From Panagrolaimus kolymaensis (taxonomy: Eukaryota > Nematoda > Chromadorea > Rhabditida > Panagrolaimidae): a DNA stretch of 64,000 nucleotides. The position numbers and the translations under genes were made by a program. Positions 34,688 through 47,796 of the stretch are shown here, in pieces. Location: contig JAJQJQ010000059.1 of NCBI GenBank assembly GCA_028622995.1, positions 248,001 through 312,000 on the forward strand. The letters run 5' to 3'. The notes under the pieces were generated by a model, which saw nothing but the letters and a program-made list of their open reading frames with translations, was not told the origin of the DNA and searched no databases. Position 1 is the first letter of the stretch. The number at the start of each line of letters is the position of its first letter.

Positions 34688-36661
34688 TTTTTTAAATACT
34701 TTTATTTTTATTAACAAAAATAAAAATGAATCAAAGGAATTTTTTGCTAATTTACAAAATAAAGATTGTTTTCTGGAGTTTCCACGGGTGATGAATAATT
34801 TTAACCTTCTTTTTTTCTTGAAAAAAAACAATGGAAAGAAGGTAGGAACAAGAAAAAAATCTATGTATGTATGTGGCGTGTAAAACAAATATATGGCAAT
34901 AAAAAAAATTGAATGTGAGATGAATGTTGGATGAAAAAAAAGGTGGGTTTGGTGATAAGAAAGAAAAAAAGACATAGAGGGAAGAAGAAGAAAACATTTA
35001 TTGATTTTTTTGGAAGTTTAAAATGAAAAAATGAATGACGAATTATTTTTATCGATGTTTTAGAGGCTTAGGAGTGTTAGTCGTGTGCTTCTTTGACTGA
35101 CTGAATTATTTTGTGTAAGGGTGAATTTTAGAATTTTTATGGAAAAACTTATTATACAAGAATAAATATTTTTTAAATAATAAATCGAAACAGTGAAAAA
35201 AAAAAACTCAAATTTTACGTTTTAATTAATTTTTTTCCGCCTAACGTAACTCTTTCACTTTATAAACAAAAAATGAGACAATGCTTGGTTTTGCTGCATA
35301 AATGATAGCTCTAATGTTCTTCGAACTTTTTCTTTCTTTATTTTTTGTAATTTAGCAATAATTTTTTTCTCTCTAACATAAAATAAATATGAAAAAAGAA
35401 ACAGCAATCTTCCTCATTTTATGTAACTCAAAGGGCCATCAAACTTATGGTTTATTTTTTTTATTATTCTTTTAAACATTTTTTTCCGACAGATCAGACA
35501 GACTCTATCAATTTCATATGAATTTGAGAAAATGAGAAAAAAGTGATGAAGCAGAGATTTTTCTTAGTTGAAGGTACATAATTCCAAAACCTTTCGAGCT
35601 TTCATGTTCTAAATTTTTTTGGATCAACTTTCATTTTCACACCTTTTTTTGCTATTTTTGTTTTTTTGGAAACAAATGAAAGAATGAATGTTAATCGATT
35701 GTGTTGTCCTATTTTACGAATAAATCTTTGCATTTGCTTGAAAAAAGTGTTTTGAAGTAAATTTTTTGATAAACTTTTTCCACTGAGTTTTTATTTTTTC
35801 TTTTTTTGCCCAATCAGTTAACCATAGTCAAATTATTTGTGAAGTGTCGTCGTCAAGTAAAAATTTTATAAAGCAAAAAACAAACTTTATTTTACCATAA
35901 TTTTTTTTTTGAATTTAAAAAACATATTACAACAAAAAAACCAAAGCTCTTGAAAAACACAAAAAAAAACAACGCATTTTTTTAATAAATAAAAGCAAAC
36001 GAATCAAAATTGTTTTAAAGCAGCGCGGGTGCCATCACACAAAAATTAATTTAATTTTTTTTTGTTCAAACGAATAAGTTTTTTTTCTAAATAAACGAAT
36101 AAGTTTTTTTTCTAAATAAAAAAAAATGATTTTGTTCCATAAAAAAATTGGAAGACTAAGAAAATACCATATAAAAAAATAAAATACCGTACAACCACCA
36201 AAAATAAAAAAAGTATCCGAAGAAATAAAGTAAAAAATAAATTAATGAATTTTTTAAATTAAGTTTTAAAAATAAAAAAGTTGGAGGGAAGGTAAGAAAA
36301 AATACTTTTAGGAAAAATTGAGATTTTAATTTTTTTTAAAGAGGTTTGTTAAATTTAAAACAAAATGCAGAGATACATATTATAAAAAAATTGTTACGCA
36401 CAGAGAGAAAATGGGATTTTTTGATTATCATCAGCATGGATGTGGTGAAGTAAAAAAATAGAAGAAGAAAATGGAAACTTATTTCCTGGAGTCTCATCAT
36501 GAAAACTTTAATTTTTAGTTTTCTTACACCAAAACTTTTTTATTTTCTCGACACCAAAATTGTTTTTTATATTTAAGACAAAAGCAAAACAAAAAACAGA
36601 GTATGTATTTTTGAATTTTTTTCAGTGCAAACTTTTCTTTTTACTAACATTTAAAAAAATA
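34688..36661. other. AT-rich intergenic stretch, no gene seen
   Basis: Long A and T runs; a 27-bp unit (AATAAACGAATAAG type) is duplicated near 36067-36120. It holds the 5' flank of the four-TM gene and the 3' flank of the ERICH3-like gene. Confidence 0.45.
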
Positions 36662-39600
36662 TTATAAATGTCCTTGTCCCGTTTCACTTTGTTCATCATC
36701 ACTTCGATGATGAATAGCTTGTTGTTGTTGATGGGATTGATAATTAGCTGAATCAGGAGTTTTATGCATAACCACTGAACCAGTATCTTCATCATCATCC
36801 TCTTCATCGTCTTCATCTTGTTCATGATCACCTTCATGTCCAGCACCGTTGGAGCCGCCGCCGCCATTAGCTAATAAACTGCTATTTTCATTTATTGCTT
36901 CTTCTTCTTCACTAACAAATCCATCTTGGGGCCCATCTTCATGGTCATGACGACGCTCGGAAGGAGAGTGATGGATAATTTCATGATCAAAACCTCCTTG
37001 ATTTTGATTATTTTGATTACCGTGACCATAATTATTTCCATCCGATGATGCATTGGGGCTATGTGGAGTGGGAGGAGCTGAAATTTCATCCACTTGTGTA
37101 TCATCCCCATAATCACTGGCTGCTGTAATTTCTATTGATGGTTGAGATAATAAATTTGTTGTTTGTCGAGGAAGGGTGACATCATGATGCTCGGGTTCAG
37201 GTGGAGGTTCAACATATCCACCTTGATCAGCAATTTCATCTTCATGTCTTTGGAAACTTTCCAATGATCGATTTGTGGGTGGACCAAGATGTTCTTCGTC
37301 GTCATCTTCATCAGCAGCATTATTTTCTGTGACTCCATTTTGGCGAAGATCATCATCGTCTGCTTCTTCATTATCATGAGTATCATGACTCTCTGATTCA
37401 TGGTTTGCAGCAGGAAAAATAAATCCTGGTTCAAAAGCATGTTCATTAGCTTGAATGGGTTCGTTTTCGTCATGCTCATCAACTGAGCGATGACTAACAG
37501 GCGAAGCAGCTGGAGGAGGGCTAGCTTCTCCTTCTCGATGATAATAACTTTGAGTCATAATTTCTTCATCAGCATTTTTGAGTGAAACTGGAAGACTCAT
37601 TGGGCCTTCATTATTTTGATCAAAATTTTCGGAATGAACATTTTCATTTTCTTCGTGCCCTTGAGTTTCATAAATTGATTGTTCCATAACATTATTATGT
37701 TGTTGTTGTTGGGCATCCACGGATTTTTCTGATCGATTATCATCGCCATGATTTTCAGAATGTTCCGATCTGGCGTCCTCTTCATGGCGGTCATAACTAT
37801 TTTCATTATTATCCTCATGAACATGAGCTACATCGGGCTCAGCTGCACTGGCAATGTCACTTTGTTGATCTCCTCGATCTCGATTTGCTTCTTCATGCCC
37901 TAAAGCATCATCCTTTTCAATTTCTTCAGCCATAGCATTTTCTGCAGCTTGATGAATTATTTCTTGATCGAGGGATGCTACATCATTTCTTGTTGGTTGT
38001 TCATGGTGACGATTTTGGGAATCAAAAGATTCTTCCCGTTGAGTTTGATGTAAATCAGCTTCATCACGGTAGAATTCAACTTCTTTTTCATTTTCGTGAT
38101 GTGAGCCAATTTCCTCTTCTTCATGACGAGGTGAAGGAGCTTGATCGCTGCCACGGTGAGAATGGATTTCACTTTCATGATCTGTTTCATGTTGGGATTC
38201 CTCATTCTCAGAATGTTCAATTTCTTGATGATGATGGATGATTGGAGCTTCGATGTGTTCATGAACCACATCTTCGACATGTTCAAAATGTGAACCTTCA
38301 CTTCGAGCATTTCCAAGGTCATCATTATCGTGGCCTTCTTCAGTAAGCTTTTCAACTTCCTCTTCATTATCCTCTAATTCAGCTCCAATTCCATTAGCTT
38401 GATCTTCAACGCCATTATTAAATTCATGTTGAGAATTATTTTCATCGTTTTCAGAATTTTTATCAAAACTTGCTTCACGCTTTTCTCTTCCAAATTGAGT
38501 ATCATCCAAAATGGGAAGGTTATCATTTTCTAAACTTCTGTTATCATCTTCATGGATGATGGAATTAGAGCGATCTTGTTGGATTTCAGCTAAATGGTCA
38601 TCTTCCATTATTCCATGTTGTTGGGAATAAGGTGGTTCATTTTCACTATCGTTGTGAGTATTTTCTTCTTCTTCATGATGGTGAAGGAATTCAGGCTCAT
38701 GTTGGTCTTCATGAAGTAAAGGAGTTTGAGCTTGGTGTTGTTGTTCCTCTTCGTGGCGGTAAGGCGACGAAATATGCGATTCATGTTCGGGTGAAGGAGC
38801 ATTTTCACGATGGAACTCTTCATGTTCTGGAGAAGCTCGATTTTCATTGCCCACAGACGATTCAGAATGTTGAATACTATGAATAGGCGAAGGAGTTTTA
38901 TTTTCTTCTTCTTCTTCGTGGTCATCATCGCCAGTATCCATTTCATCTTCTGTACTTTCGATTTTATGGACATCATCCTCATGATCACTCGTTGTCGATC
39001 CAACCACTGAAGCAATAGCTCCACCAACAACAGCGGCCGCTGCGGCAGCCCCAGCCGCTGCGGCTGCAGCAATTTTTCCTGCAATGCTACTTGTATCTCC
39101 ATTTTCTTCTTTTTCTTGAGTTTTTGCTTTTGAACTTGGTGAAACAATTTTTTGTTGGGGAATTCGAGGAGGTTTAAGTGGATTTTGTCTAAATAAAATT
39201 TGTTAATAAAAAGTTTGTTTCCTGAATATTTTTAAAACCCACATTTCTTTAATATTTATTGGTGGCAATCGAGTTCCTGCATGGGTGGTCGCTGCTCGAG
39301 GTTGCTTCGCTGGTGATGGAGCCCTTCGAGGTCGTGTTGAAGGTGGTTTACTACTTTCATTATTAGCATGGCGACGAGGTGATTGAGATTTGCCTTGCCT
39401 TCGTCGAATAATTTCCTCTCCTCCATTGCTGCTGCCATTATGATTATGATTATTATTATTTTCTTTTGCGGCTTTAATGGATCTAAAAATTAAAAAATTA
39501 ATTAGTTTTTACTTTATAAAAATTATAAAAGGCAAAGAAGCTTTGGCAAAAAAAAATATATAAAAAAAAGTTTTAAAAAAACTATAATAACAAACTGCAC

Positions 39601-41358
39601 AACCGGAAAAGGAAGCGAGAGTTGTTGCAGGGAAGAAAAAAAAGGTAGGGAAGAAGCTTATAATAAAAAGGTATGGAGAGAGACGAGTTCGACAAATACA
39701 ATAAAAACAACGAACGACTAAAGCAACAAAAAAAATTTAAAATTTTTGTTTTTTTAGAAGCAAAACACCAACAAAAAAGCACAGATTTTTGTTTGTTTGG
39801 AAAAAATTTGTAAAAGTTTGCTAAAGTTTTTTTTCTGGAAGCGATTATCTAAGAAATTCGACAAAAATTTTCGCGATTTCGATGGTGAAAAAAAAAATAA
39901 ATTAAAAAAAAACGAGTGCAAAGAAGAAATTTTTTTGAAAAGAATTAAGAAGAAAAAGTAATTTTTTTTTTTGCAACATCAAACATTATTTTCTATTTAT
40001 GTATATTTACTCTCTCGCAAACCTTATCGGACTATGCAGACTGTTTTGGGGAGCTGAATTGGATAAAGATGGTAAAGACCTTCGTCGAAAAAACCATGAT
40101 GCCGGTTGAATTGTTTGATGTCGAGCAACATTATGAGGACCAAATGAAATATCACGAAATCGTTTTAATTTTTGTAATTGCTTTTGTAAAGAATCTTTAT
40201 AATTAATTAAAGTTGTATCATCGAGCTGAAAAAATAAATTTCTGGTCAAAATTAATTTCAATCGTGTGCTTTTTTTAATTTTTGATTTTTGTGAAAAAAA
40301 ATTCTTACTTTATGCAAAAATTGATATTTAAATGTATTCGCCGATAATCGATCATATGTATTTTTAATTGTTGCAGTTGGAGCTGTTTGAGGTTGTTCAT
40401 AAGTAGTTTCAATTCGTTTTATAACTTCTGTATCTTCGAAGCTATTTGATGAATGTCGTCGACGACCTGAAGAACTTTTGGCTGGTTGGGTTGCAGACCT
40501 TCGTGGACGAGATAGGGAACGGGAAAGATTATTTCTTCGGAATTCATCTGCGTCTGTTACACCGCTCTAAAAAAAGGAAGAAAATTCAATGGAAAAGTAA
40601 GTGTAAGCTCAAAAATTTAAGAATGGCATCGAAACCATTTTATTAAATTATTAAAAATTAATTTTGATACCAATTTTTTTAAATTATTAAATTTTTTGAG
40701 AACTACCTTGCCTAAATAATAATTTTAAAAAAATTAAAAATAAAAATAAAATCAAGCTTTTAGAGATCTAGAAACAAAAACAAAAAAGATTCAGCACGAT
40801 AATAAGAAACTTGTTCCATAATATAGTTAATTATTGGCTATTATTTATATGTTATTACTTTATTTTTGAAAATGGACTTTTACAAAATTCATTGTTGGAA
40901 ATTTATTTTAGTTAGTTTAATTTTATAACTCAATCAATGTATTTAGCTTCAAAGCAACAAAAAAAGTTGAGTTTACTAAAATCTCGGATCGAAAACTCAA
41001 GAGAAAAAAATGTTTTCAACCCAAATTTTTTTATTCAACTGTATTTAATTAATTAATTTATCCCTTGACTTACTCGAACTCTTCGATAAATTTCAACTTT
41101 TTCTGCTGCATCATATTTTTTTTGTAATTCCGATAATTGAATTAATACTCTTTCACGATTTCTTAACATCATATCCATCATTGCGTGATGTCTAGCATAT
41201 AATTCACTTTCAACATTTCCATTTTGAGCCACTGGAACTCCATTGGAATCTAGCAAACCCATACGGCGCAAATGTTTTTGCATATGGGGTAAAGCAAAAT
41301 ATTGTCGAAGATGAATATCATAAAGAGGATTATAATTTTCAAGTAATGATTCAGCCAT
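36662..41358 (-). CDS. ERICH3-like acidic protein, 1170 aa
   Basis: Minus-strand exons: 41358-41074, 40566-40309, 40225-40023, 39482-39243, 39188-36662, all in frame. The N-terminus (LLENYNPLYDIHLRQYF, then LRRMGLLDSNG) resembles the start of ERICH3, a glutamate-rich, cilium-associated protein. A coiled-coil-like stretch follows (about 70-95). Residues 100-330 are basic, rich in Arg/Ser/Pro. An Ala-rich hydrophobic block lies at about 364-394 (IAGKIAAAAAAG..VVGGAIASVV). From about 400 to the end the protein is extremely rich in Glu, Asp, His and Asn, with HEEEE-type runs and few repeats long enough to call. The domain order (ordered N-terminus, long acidic tail) fits ERICH3. In nematodes a sensory-cilium role would be expected; that is inference. 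Confidence 0.7.
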
Positions 41359-44300
41359 ATTTTTTTTTTGTTTTTTACCGTAGTTTAAGGAAAAAATAAA
41401 TAATTATACAAATAATACGAAAGATTTAGGTTTTTTTTGATTAAATAAGATGAAGAAGGAATACAAATAATAATATAAAACCCGGTTTGGATATCACAAC
41501 TGAAAAAAGTAATTATTTGAATATTAAAAAAGTTTATTTGGAAAATAAGTAATAATAAAATCACGAAAAAGAAAACTTAAAACACGATATTCAGAAAACG
41601 GAAGAAAAAATGTGTGTTCACCGCAAAAATTTAAAAAAAATCTAACAATTCTACAGATTTCCGCTGTGAGATTTCAAGCCTTAATTAGGAAATTGAAAAT
41701 CATATAATTAAACCATTAAATAATGGGAAGCTATTTTGTCACTAATTTGAAGTTTAAAAAAAAGAAAAGAATAGTTTCAAGATGAAAATCAAAACCTATG
41801 ACAATTCGCAGAATTGCACCTGGTCCAATTTCTTTGCTACACTGCAATTTTCTTAAAACCCAAATCTAAGAATAAAAAAAGGTATGTATGTATGTGTGCA
41901 TGCAAACTCATACATGAACATTCTCATACATTTAATAAATAAAATTAAATCTTTTTTTCAATAGCAAGGAATGGTGATGAAAAAAAGAGTAGGAAGGAAG
42001 CCAGATTAAAAGAATTATTTTAAAAACTAAAAAAGCTACTTTGCACAAAAAATACATACATACTTTTTAGTTTTACTTTTTTGTGGGTGTTTGTCTCAAA
42101 AAAACCTCTTCAATTTTTTTTTGCCTGCCTCATGAAAAAAAGACTTAATTTAATCTGCTTTCCAATGAATGTTTTTTATTTTTTAAAAGCAATGAAAAAA
42201 AATTGAGAAAATGAGAAGAAAATATATATATATATATGACAGTGGTGGAGCTTCTGTGTAAGTGAATGTTGTGAACATTAGAAAAGAGAGGACAAAAAAT
42301 GGATGGATGGAAGGATGTGTGACAATAATACTTCCTATTTTACTACTTACTCACTTCTATCTCCTTTTCACTTCTTTGGCGGACTAGTAGCAGTTTTTTT
42401 AGTTCGCTGCAAATTAAAAAAAGAGAATTGAAAAAATTGCTGTTGAAGAACGCCACTCAAAGCACTTCAAAAAAAAAATTAATGGATGTTCTCTTTTTAT
42501 GTTAGTGGGTGTTTCTGGGATGCTATTGTGAAGAAAAAAGAAAAAAAGTTATTCTAAAAAATGGTACGTACGTGACAAAAAAAGAACAAAATTACTAATA
42601 ATAAAATAAATTCAGTAAAAAAAAAGTTGTTTAAAAATAAATTCCCATAAGAATTAATTAAAATATTAAAACAGCTTCCATCAACCAATGATGAAGCTCT
42701 CTTAATTTTTAGTTCCTATTTTGAAAATACTAATCCGTCGATTTTTTAAAGTAATAAACAAAGTCCAATGTAATTCTAAAAATCCAAGCATTTGTTTTGT
42801 TGTTTCCGAAACAAATTATTGAAAAATGTTATTGTTTTTTCCTCCAAAATTTTTAACGAAACAATAAATTCAAGAATTTGGCAAAAATTAATAAAAATCA
42901 ATCGAGAAAAAAAGAAAGAAAAAGTGGAAGAATCTCAAAAAAATATTTTTCACTATTTCCATTTCTAACTTTTTTTTACCAAACAAAATATTTTTATATT
43001 TTTGCATGTAAAAATAATTGCACTTTTTTAAACCCAAAAAAGCTTCATCCGCCCATACATATACGTTTTTTACTTTGAGTTATTTAAGTTTTCTCAACAA
43101 AAAATAGCTAGAAAAAATAAAAAAGAAAGAAAAGAAAAAACGGATGTTCAAATACAAAATAAATAAAAAATTGAAGTAAAAAAATAAAAAAGCGAAGTAA
43201 GGTAATAGTCATCGAGCCATTGAGAATAGAATAAAGTAAAGTAAAAAAATAAATGAAAACCAAATACTTTTTTTTGTTGAGTGATGATGACAAACTAAAG
43301 TAAAAAAAATATGTCCAACAATCTTTAAAAAAAGAAACCTTTTTTTATTTTGAAGTTCAACGAGAGAAAAAAAGTGAAAGATGCAAACCATTTTTTTGAG
43401 TGGTCCAACAAAAAAATTTTGAGAGAAGAAATATGTAATTTTTTTGTATTCGTTTGAGTCGTCTTGCAAGAAAATAAAGAAAAAAGTGTTCATCGAAAAT
43501 AAAAAAAGAAAGTAATTATGAGCTTTTTTTTCTTTGCAGCATTATTATGAAAAAAGTTTTTTTGGACTCTTGACTCTTGGATAAAAAATAAGACAAACTT
43601 CTGTTTTAGAAGTCGGCGACATACAAGGTCGAAATAAACTTTTTTAGTTTTGGCAGTGTCTAGGCTTTAAAATTTAAATTTAACAAAATATGACAGAAAA
43701 AAAGAAGTTAAAAATGGAAAGACAAAGTTAGTTGTCGATAAGTCAAATAAAAAGATATGAATGAGAAAATTTTGCTTGCTGCTTTTTGATGCTTTGGAAA
43801 TTGGAAAAGAAAAAATGTTTTTAGCTTTCGATTATTTTTAGGTACATTTTTTTTTTAATTTTTAAAGTACATCTTTAAGCTATCAAAGATTATTATCCAT
43901 TTTTCTAGAAAATTAGTTACAGGAAATTTCATTGAGTTATATTTTATTTTTAAATAAAATAAAAATAAAAAGCAAAAAAATAATTCTAACCAAAACATAA
44001 AAACTAAGAAGATTTTTTTATATTTTTTTCCAAAACTTAAAAATCTCGAAATTAAAGAAAAATCTCAACTCACTACTTTTAGTGAAAAAGCAGACGATGA
44101 TGACAGAGAAATATCTTCCATTTTAAAGGTAAAATGAAAAAAGTCAATTCAACTATTCAAAAGGACTTTTTGAAAAAAGCAGCTACCATAACATAAAAGA
44201 AAGAAAATGAGACGAAGCATATCAAATGAGAGTTATTCATTCATTTTTTTTTATTCTCAACAAAAAGTATCAAATTTCATAGCCGTTCTTCACGTTTACT

Positions 44301-44877
44301 ACTTGCATTCACGTTTTTATGAATTTTTAACTAACATTTCAAAAATTTTATTTTTCTCGAAAAAAATGGTACACATTTCCCATAGTCACATCGCATCTCT
44401 TCACTTACTATTTTCTATGGCCATATTTATCTCTGAGTCCATATATCCAAAAAAAGAGAGAGAGAAATCGGAGGCTAGCTTGGCTGATTTACTGAGTAAC
44501 TAAAGGTAAACTTTTTTTTTTCTCGGTGGTTGATGGACTCCATTTTTAGGAAATAATAAATAAATAAATATTTTTGTGGGTTTAATTGTTCACTTTTTTT
44601 TTCCTCGCATTTTCCTGTGTATCGACTCATATTTTTTTTGTTTTGTTTCGGTGGTATATTTTTTTTTACTCAGAACACAAAGAACCAACCACACGAAGGA
44701 AGGAAGGTGACAAAAACGGAATTGCACTTTCTTTCATATTTTTCATTTTTCACTCTTTTTAAAACGTGTTCATTTTTTTGTTCAAATAACAAACAAATCC
44801 AAAACAAAAAAATGTATGACTGAGGTTGTTGTTGGCCTTTCACTTTTTCAATCCAATTTTTTTTTTTCATTCAACAG
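41359..44877. other. Long AT-rich intergenic region
   Basis: Mostly A/T runs with an (AT)8 microsatellite at about 42222-42237. The only coding-like pieces are the two short minus-strand exons at 42368-42406 and 44074-44121, described separately. Confidence 0.45.
42368..44121 (-). other. Two possible exons of an unresolved small minus-strand gene
   Basis: 44121-44074 starts with ATG (MEDISLSSSSAFSLKV) and runs into GTGAGT. 42406-42368 follows a TTTGCAG acceptor and encodes RTKKTATSPPKK before TGA. Both are phase 0, so they could join directly (28 aa) or through exons I did not find in the 1.67-kb gap. Weak support. Confidence 0.2.
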
Positions 44878-44953
44878 CGGCGAGTAGCAATGAGGCTGCG
44901 CAGAGCAACAACAAAAAAAAGCAGTCGATGAGGAATGGCAAAAAAAGAAAAAC
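44878..44953 (+). other. Possible orphan exon at the array edge
   Basis: A T-rich acceptor ending AACAG precedes, and GTATGT follows, a 76-nt segment with one fully open frame (ASSNEAAQSNNKKKQSMRN). No partner exon is visible downstream because the repeat array begins about 35 bp later. It may be a gene cut by the array or a non-coding exon. Confidence 0.25.
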
Positions 44954-45340
44954 GTATGTGTACATATTCCATTCCCATTACATAGAAATCCAAGGGGGTG
45001 CTTCCCTTCCAATCTTATCTACGGAGTTAGTAAAAAATAGTGTTCTAATACCATTATTAACTATCAAAAATCATTATTTCATGGCTTTCAACCCTTTAAT
45101 TAGTTAATAACGTGTTTTTTCATGTTTTTTGACTAAAACTTTTTTTCCAACTAAAGGTTTAACTATGAAATTTATGTACACATCATAGCACATAATAACG
45201 AATATCTTTTTCCTTTTGAATTGTCTATTAAAGGATCCGGGAATTTCTAAATCTTCTCTGAATTGAATTTTGGAGTGTAAAAATTTTTTCAAAACTTTCG
45301 TTCAAAAATTTTTTGCAACATGCATTTTTCCCTTCCCTTG

Positions 45341-45407
45341 CATATGTGACGCAATGGTGAAAGGCGCTCGACTTAGAAATGATGGAAGCTCGAATCCTTG
45401 AAGGTGA
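45341..45407 (+). other. tRNA-like segment of U0
   Basis: A-box-like GTGACGCAATGGTG and B-box-like AGCTCGAATCC (45387-45397) at tRNA-like spacing. No full cloverleaf, so not called as a tRNA gene. Confidence 0.5.
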
Positions 45408-45695
45408 TTAAAAAAATTGTGTATATGTTTTACTATAAAATTAAGGGGAATATTATTAAAATAATTTATGCAAATTTTTTGGTTTCGTAAAAAAACATAT
45501 TTATCGACAATTTTAATAAAATAAGGGTTTTTATGATTTTTTTTGAGTGCACTCAATTATGAAACTTTTGTGAATCATATTAAAATTTTTTATGTGAATC
45601 AATTATGAACGATAGGAATATCTTTTAGAAGATTTTTTTGGTGAATCTTTGAGAAGTTAAGGGTGGATTTTCTTGGATCTTCATCACCACTTTGA

Positions 45696-45712
45696 GGGGC
45701 GCGTAGCGCCCC
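45696..45712. repeat. GC-rich hairpin of U0
   Basis: GGGGCGC-GTA-GCGCCCC: a perfect 7-bp stem with a three-base loop, standing out in AT-rich surroundings. Confidence 0.8.
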
Positions 45713-45811
45713 TTTACTTTTTTCCATATATTCACCTAAGTGTTTGGTACCAAAATGATCAGTGTATGATCATCCTATTTATCATTAGCAGAATCTTTAT
45801 CACTTAACTAA

Positions 45812-46826
45812 CCCGTGTATCCACCTGGTTCTATAGTACACAAGAAAAAACAGGGGTGCCTCCCACGCCAACCCAGTCGGTTAGTATATACTTTTATATG
45901 TTCTAGCACCATTAATAAGTGCTTAAAATCATTATTTCCTGGCTTTCAACCTATTAACATGTTAATAGTCGATTTTTAACGGTTTTTTGACTAAAACTTT
46001 TTTTCCAACTTAAGGTTTAACTATCAAAATCGGAGGTCTGGGATGGGAACATATATCGAATAGGATTCTCCTAATGAATTTTTAAAATACTGCTATAAAA
46101 TAGAGCGTTTGGCATTCCCACAACTTTTTTGGAGCGTAAAAATTTTTCAAAACTTTTGTTGAAAATTTTTTTCGCAACCTGCAAATTTTTTTCAAAGCAA
46201 AGGGAAGCAAATTTCTCTCATCCTCTGCCATACAATTTTGAATCATTTTTCTTTTCCGTCGAATTTTACTAGAAAAGCTTTGAAAATGTTTAGCATCAAT
46301 TTCAAAATTTTATTAGCATTTTTTTATACGAATTATCGTCTCCTTTTTAAATAAAACATTTATCCCTTATTTTTTTGAAATCATTTTTTTGAGATTAAAC
46401 CAAATATTTTTTAAACAAATATTTACCCAAATTTTGAATTACCAATTCTCTTGAAAGAATTTGTTAGTTTTTAAAAAGTTTTACACATAACTTCAAAGTT
46501 CTACAAAACCCGATAAAGCCATGAAGCTTATTAAATTTTTTAAGTGGATCAATTAAATACTATTTGTGTATCTTTTTTAAAGTTTAAAGGATTTTATTTA
46601 TGGATATTATTAGTAGATTGTATCTCCCCATTTACCATTAAATTGGATCTTTTGGTGAATTATCATGGATCCTTGGATCCTTTATAAAGAGTATTTGACC
46701 ATTAAAACCACTTAAAGGGGATCGAAGCGCCCTTTTTTTATTTGGTCATATTGCATATTTGGTATCAAAATAAATGGAATTGTAATTAATTTCATATCAT
46801 GTAGCATATATATCTAATGTAATTGA
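45812..46826 (+). repeat. Array element U1
   Basis: Starts CCCGTGTATCCACCTGGTTC. It is nearly identical to U2 over about 870 bp, with a period of about 1014 bp (for example GGAGGTCTGGGATGGGAAC at about 46027 and 47046). The tRNA-like segment is replaced by other sequence. It ends at a degenerate hairpin near 46717-46735. Confidence 0.85.
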
Positions 46827-47796
46827 CCCGTGGATCCACTGGTTCTATAGTACACAAGAAAAAACAGGGGTGCCTCCCACGCCAACCCAGTCGGTTAGTA
46901 TATACTTTTATATGTTCTAGCACCATTAATAAGTGCTTAAAATCATTATTTCCTGGCTTTCAACCTAATGAGATGTTAATAACGTGTTTTTTACGGTTTT
47001 TTGACTAAAACTTTTTCCCCAACTTAAGGTTTAACTATCAAAATCGGAGGTCTGGGATGGGAACATATATCGAATAGGATTCTCCTAATGAATTTTTAAA
47101 ATACTGCTATAAAATAGAGCGTTTGGCATTCCCACAACTTTTTTGGAGCGTAAAAATTTTTCAAAACTTTTGTTGAAAATTTTTTTCGCAACCTGCAAAT
47201 TTTTTTCAAAGCAAAGGGAAGCAAATTTCTCTCATCCTCTGCCATACAATTTTGAATCATTTTTCTTTTCCGTCCAATTTTACTAGAAAAGCTTTGAAAA
47301 TGTTTAGCATCAATTTCAAAATTTTATTAGCATTTTTTTATACGAATTATCGTCTCCTTTTTAAATAAAACATTTATCCCCTATTTTTTTGAGATTAACC
47401 CAAATATTTTTTAAACAAATATTTACCCAAATTTTGAATTACCAATTCTCTTGAAAGAATTTGTTTGTATTTAAAAAGTTTTACAAATACCTTCAAAGAT
47501 ATACAAAACCCGGTAAAGCCATGAAGCTTATGAATTTTTTAAGTGGATCAATTAAAAATGAGTGGAATCTTTTTCTATTTGTATGTTGGATCTCCATGTT
47601 AGCATTTAATGGATCTTTAGGTGAATTATCATGGATACTTGGATCCTTTATAAAGAGTATTTGACCATTAAAAACCACTTCAAGTGGATCGAAGCGCCCC
47701 TTTTTTTATTTTTTTTTTGTCGTGTTTGGTATCAAAATAAAGGGAATTTAATCTTTTTATATATCTTTAATTATTTATTAACCCCCATTTACATTT
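46827..47796 (+). repeat. Array element U2
   Basis: Starts CCCGTGGATCCACTGGTTC. Tandem near-copy of U1, differing by a few substitutions and small indels. It ends GATCGAAGCGCCCC, then TTTGGTATCAAAATAAA. Confidence 0.85.

Larger units (their letters stand above)
44990..45811 (+). repeat. Array element U0 (left edge)
   Basis: It begins inside the element (GGGGGTGCTTCCCTTCC) and lacks the GTGGATCC start. It has TTTTTTGACTAAAACTTTTT, a tRNA-like part (45341-45407), CTATAAAATTAAGGGGAATATT and the hairpin 45696-45712. The tail TTTGGTACCAAAATGA follows. Confidence 0.8.

Noticed and set aside
37132..38367. Met-rich minus frames overlapping the ERICH3-like exon
   Set aside because: Out-of-frame shadows of the acidic coding sequence, where GAT/GAA/CAT runs read as ATG-rich.
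44207..44503. 98-residue plus frame ending in KSEASLADLLSN
   Set aside because: Mostly Phe/Ser low complexity; the end looks coding-like, but no splice partner or family was found.
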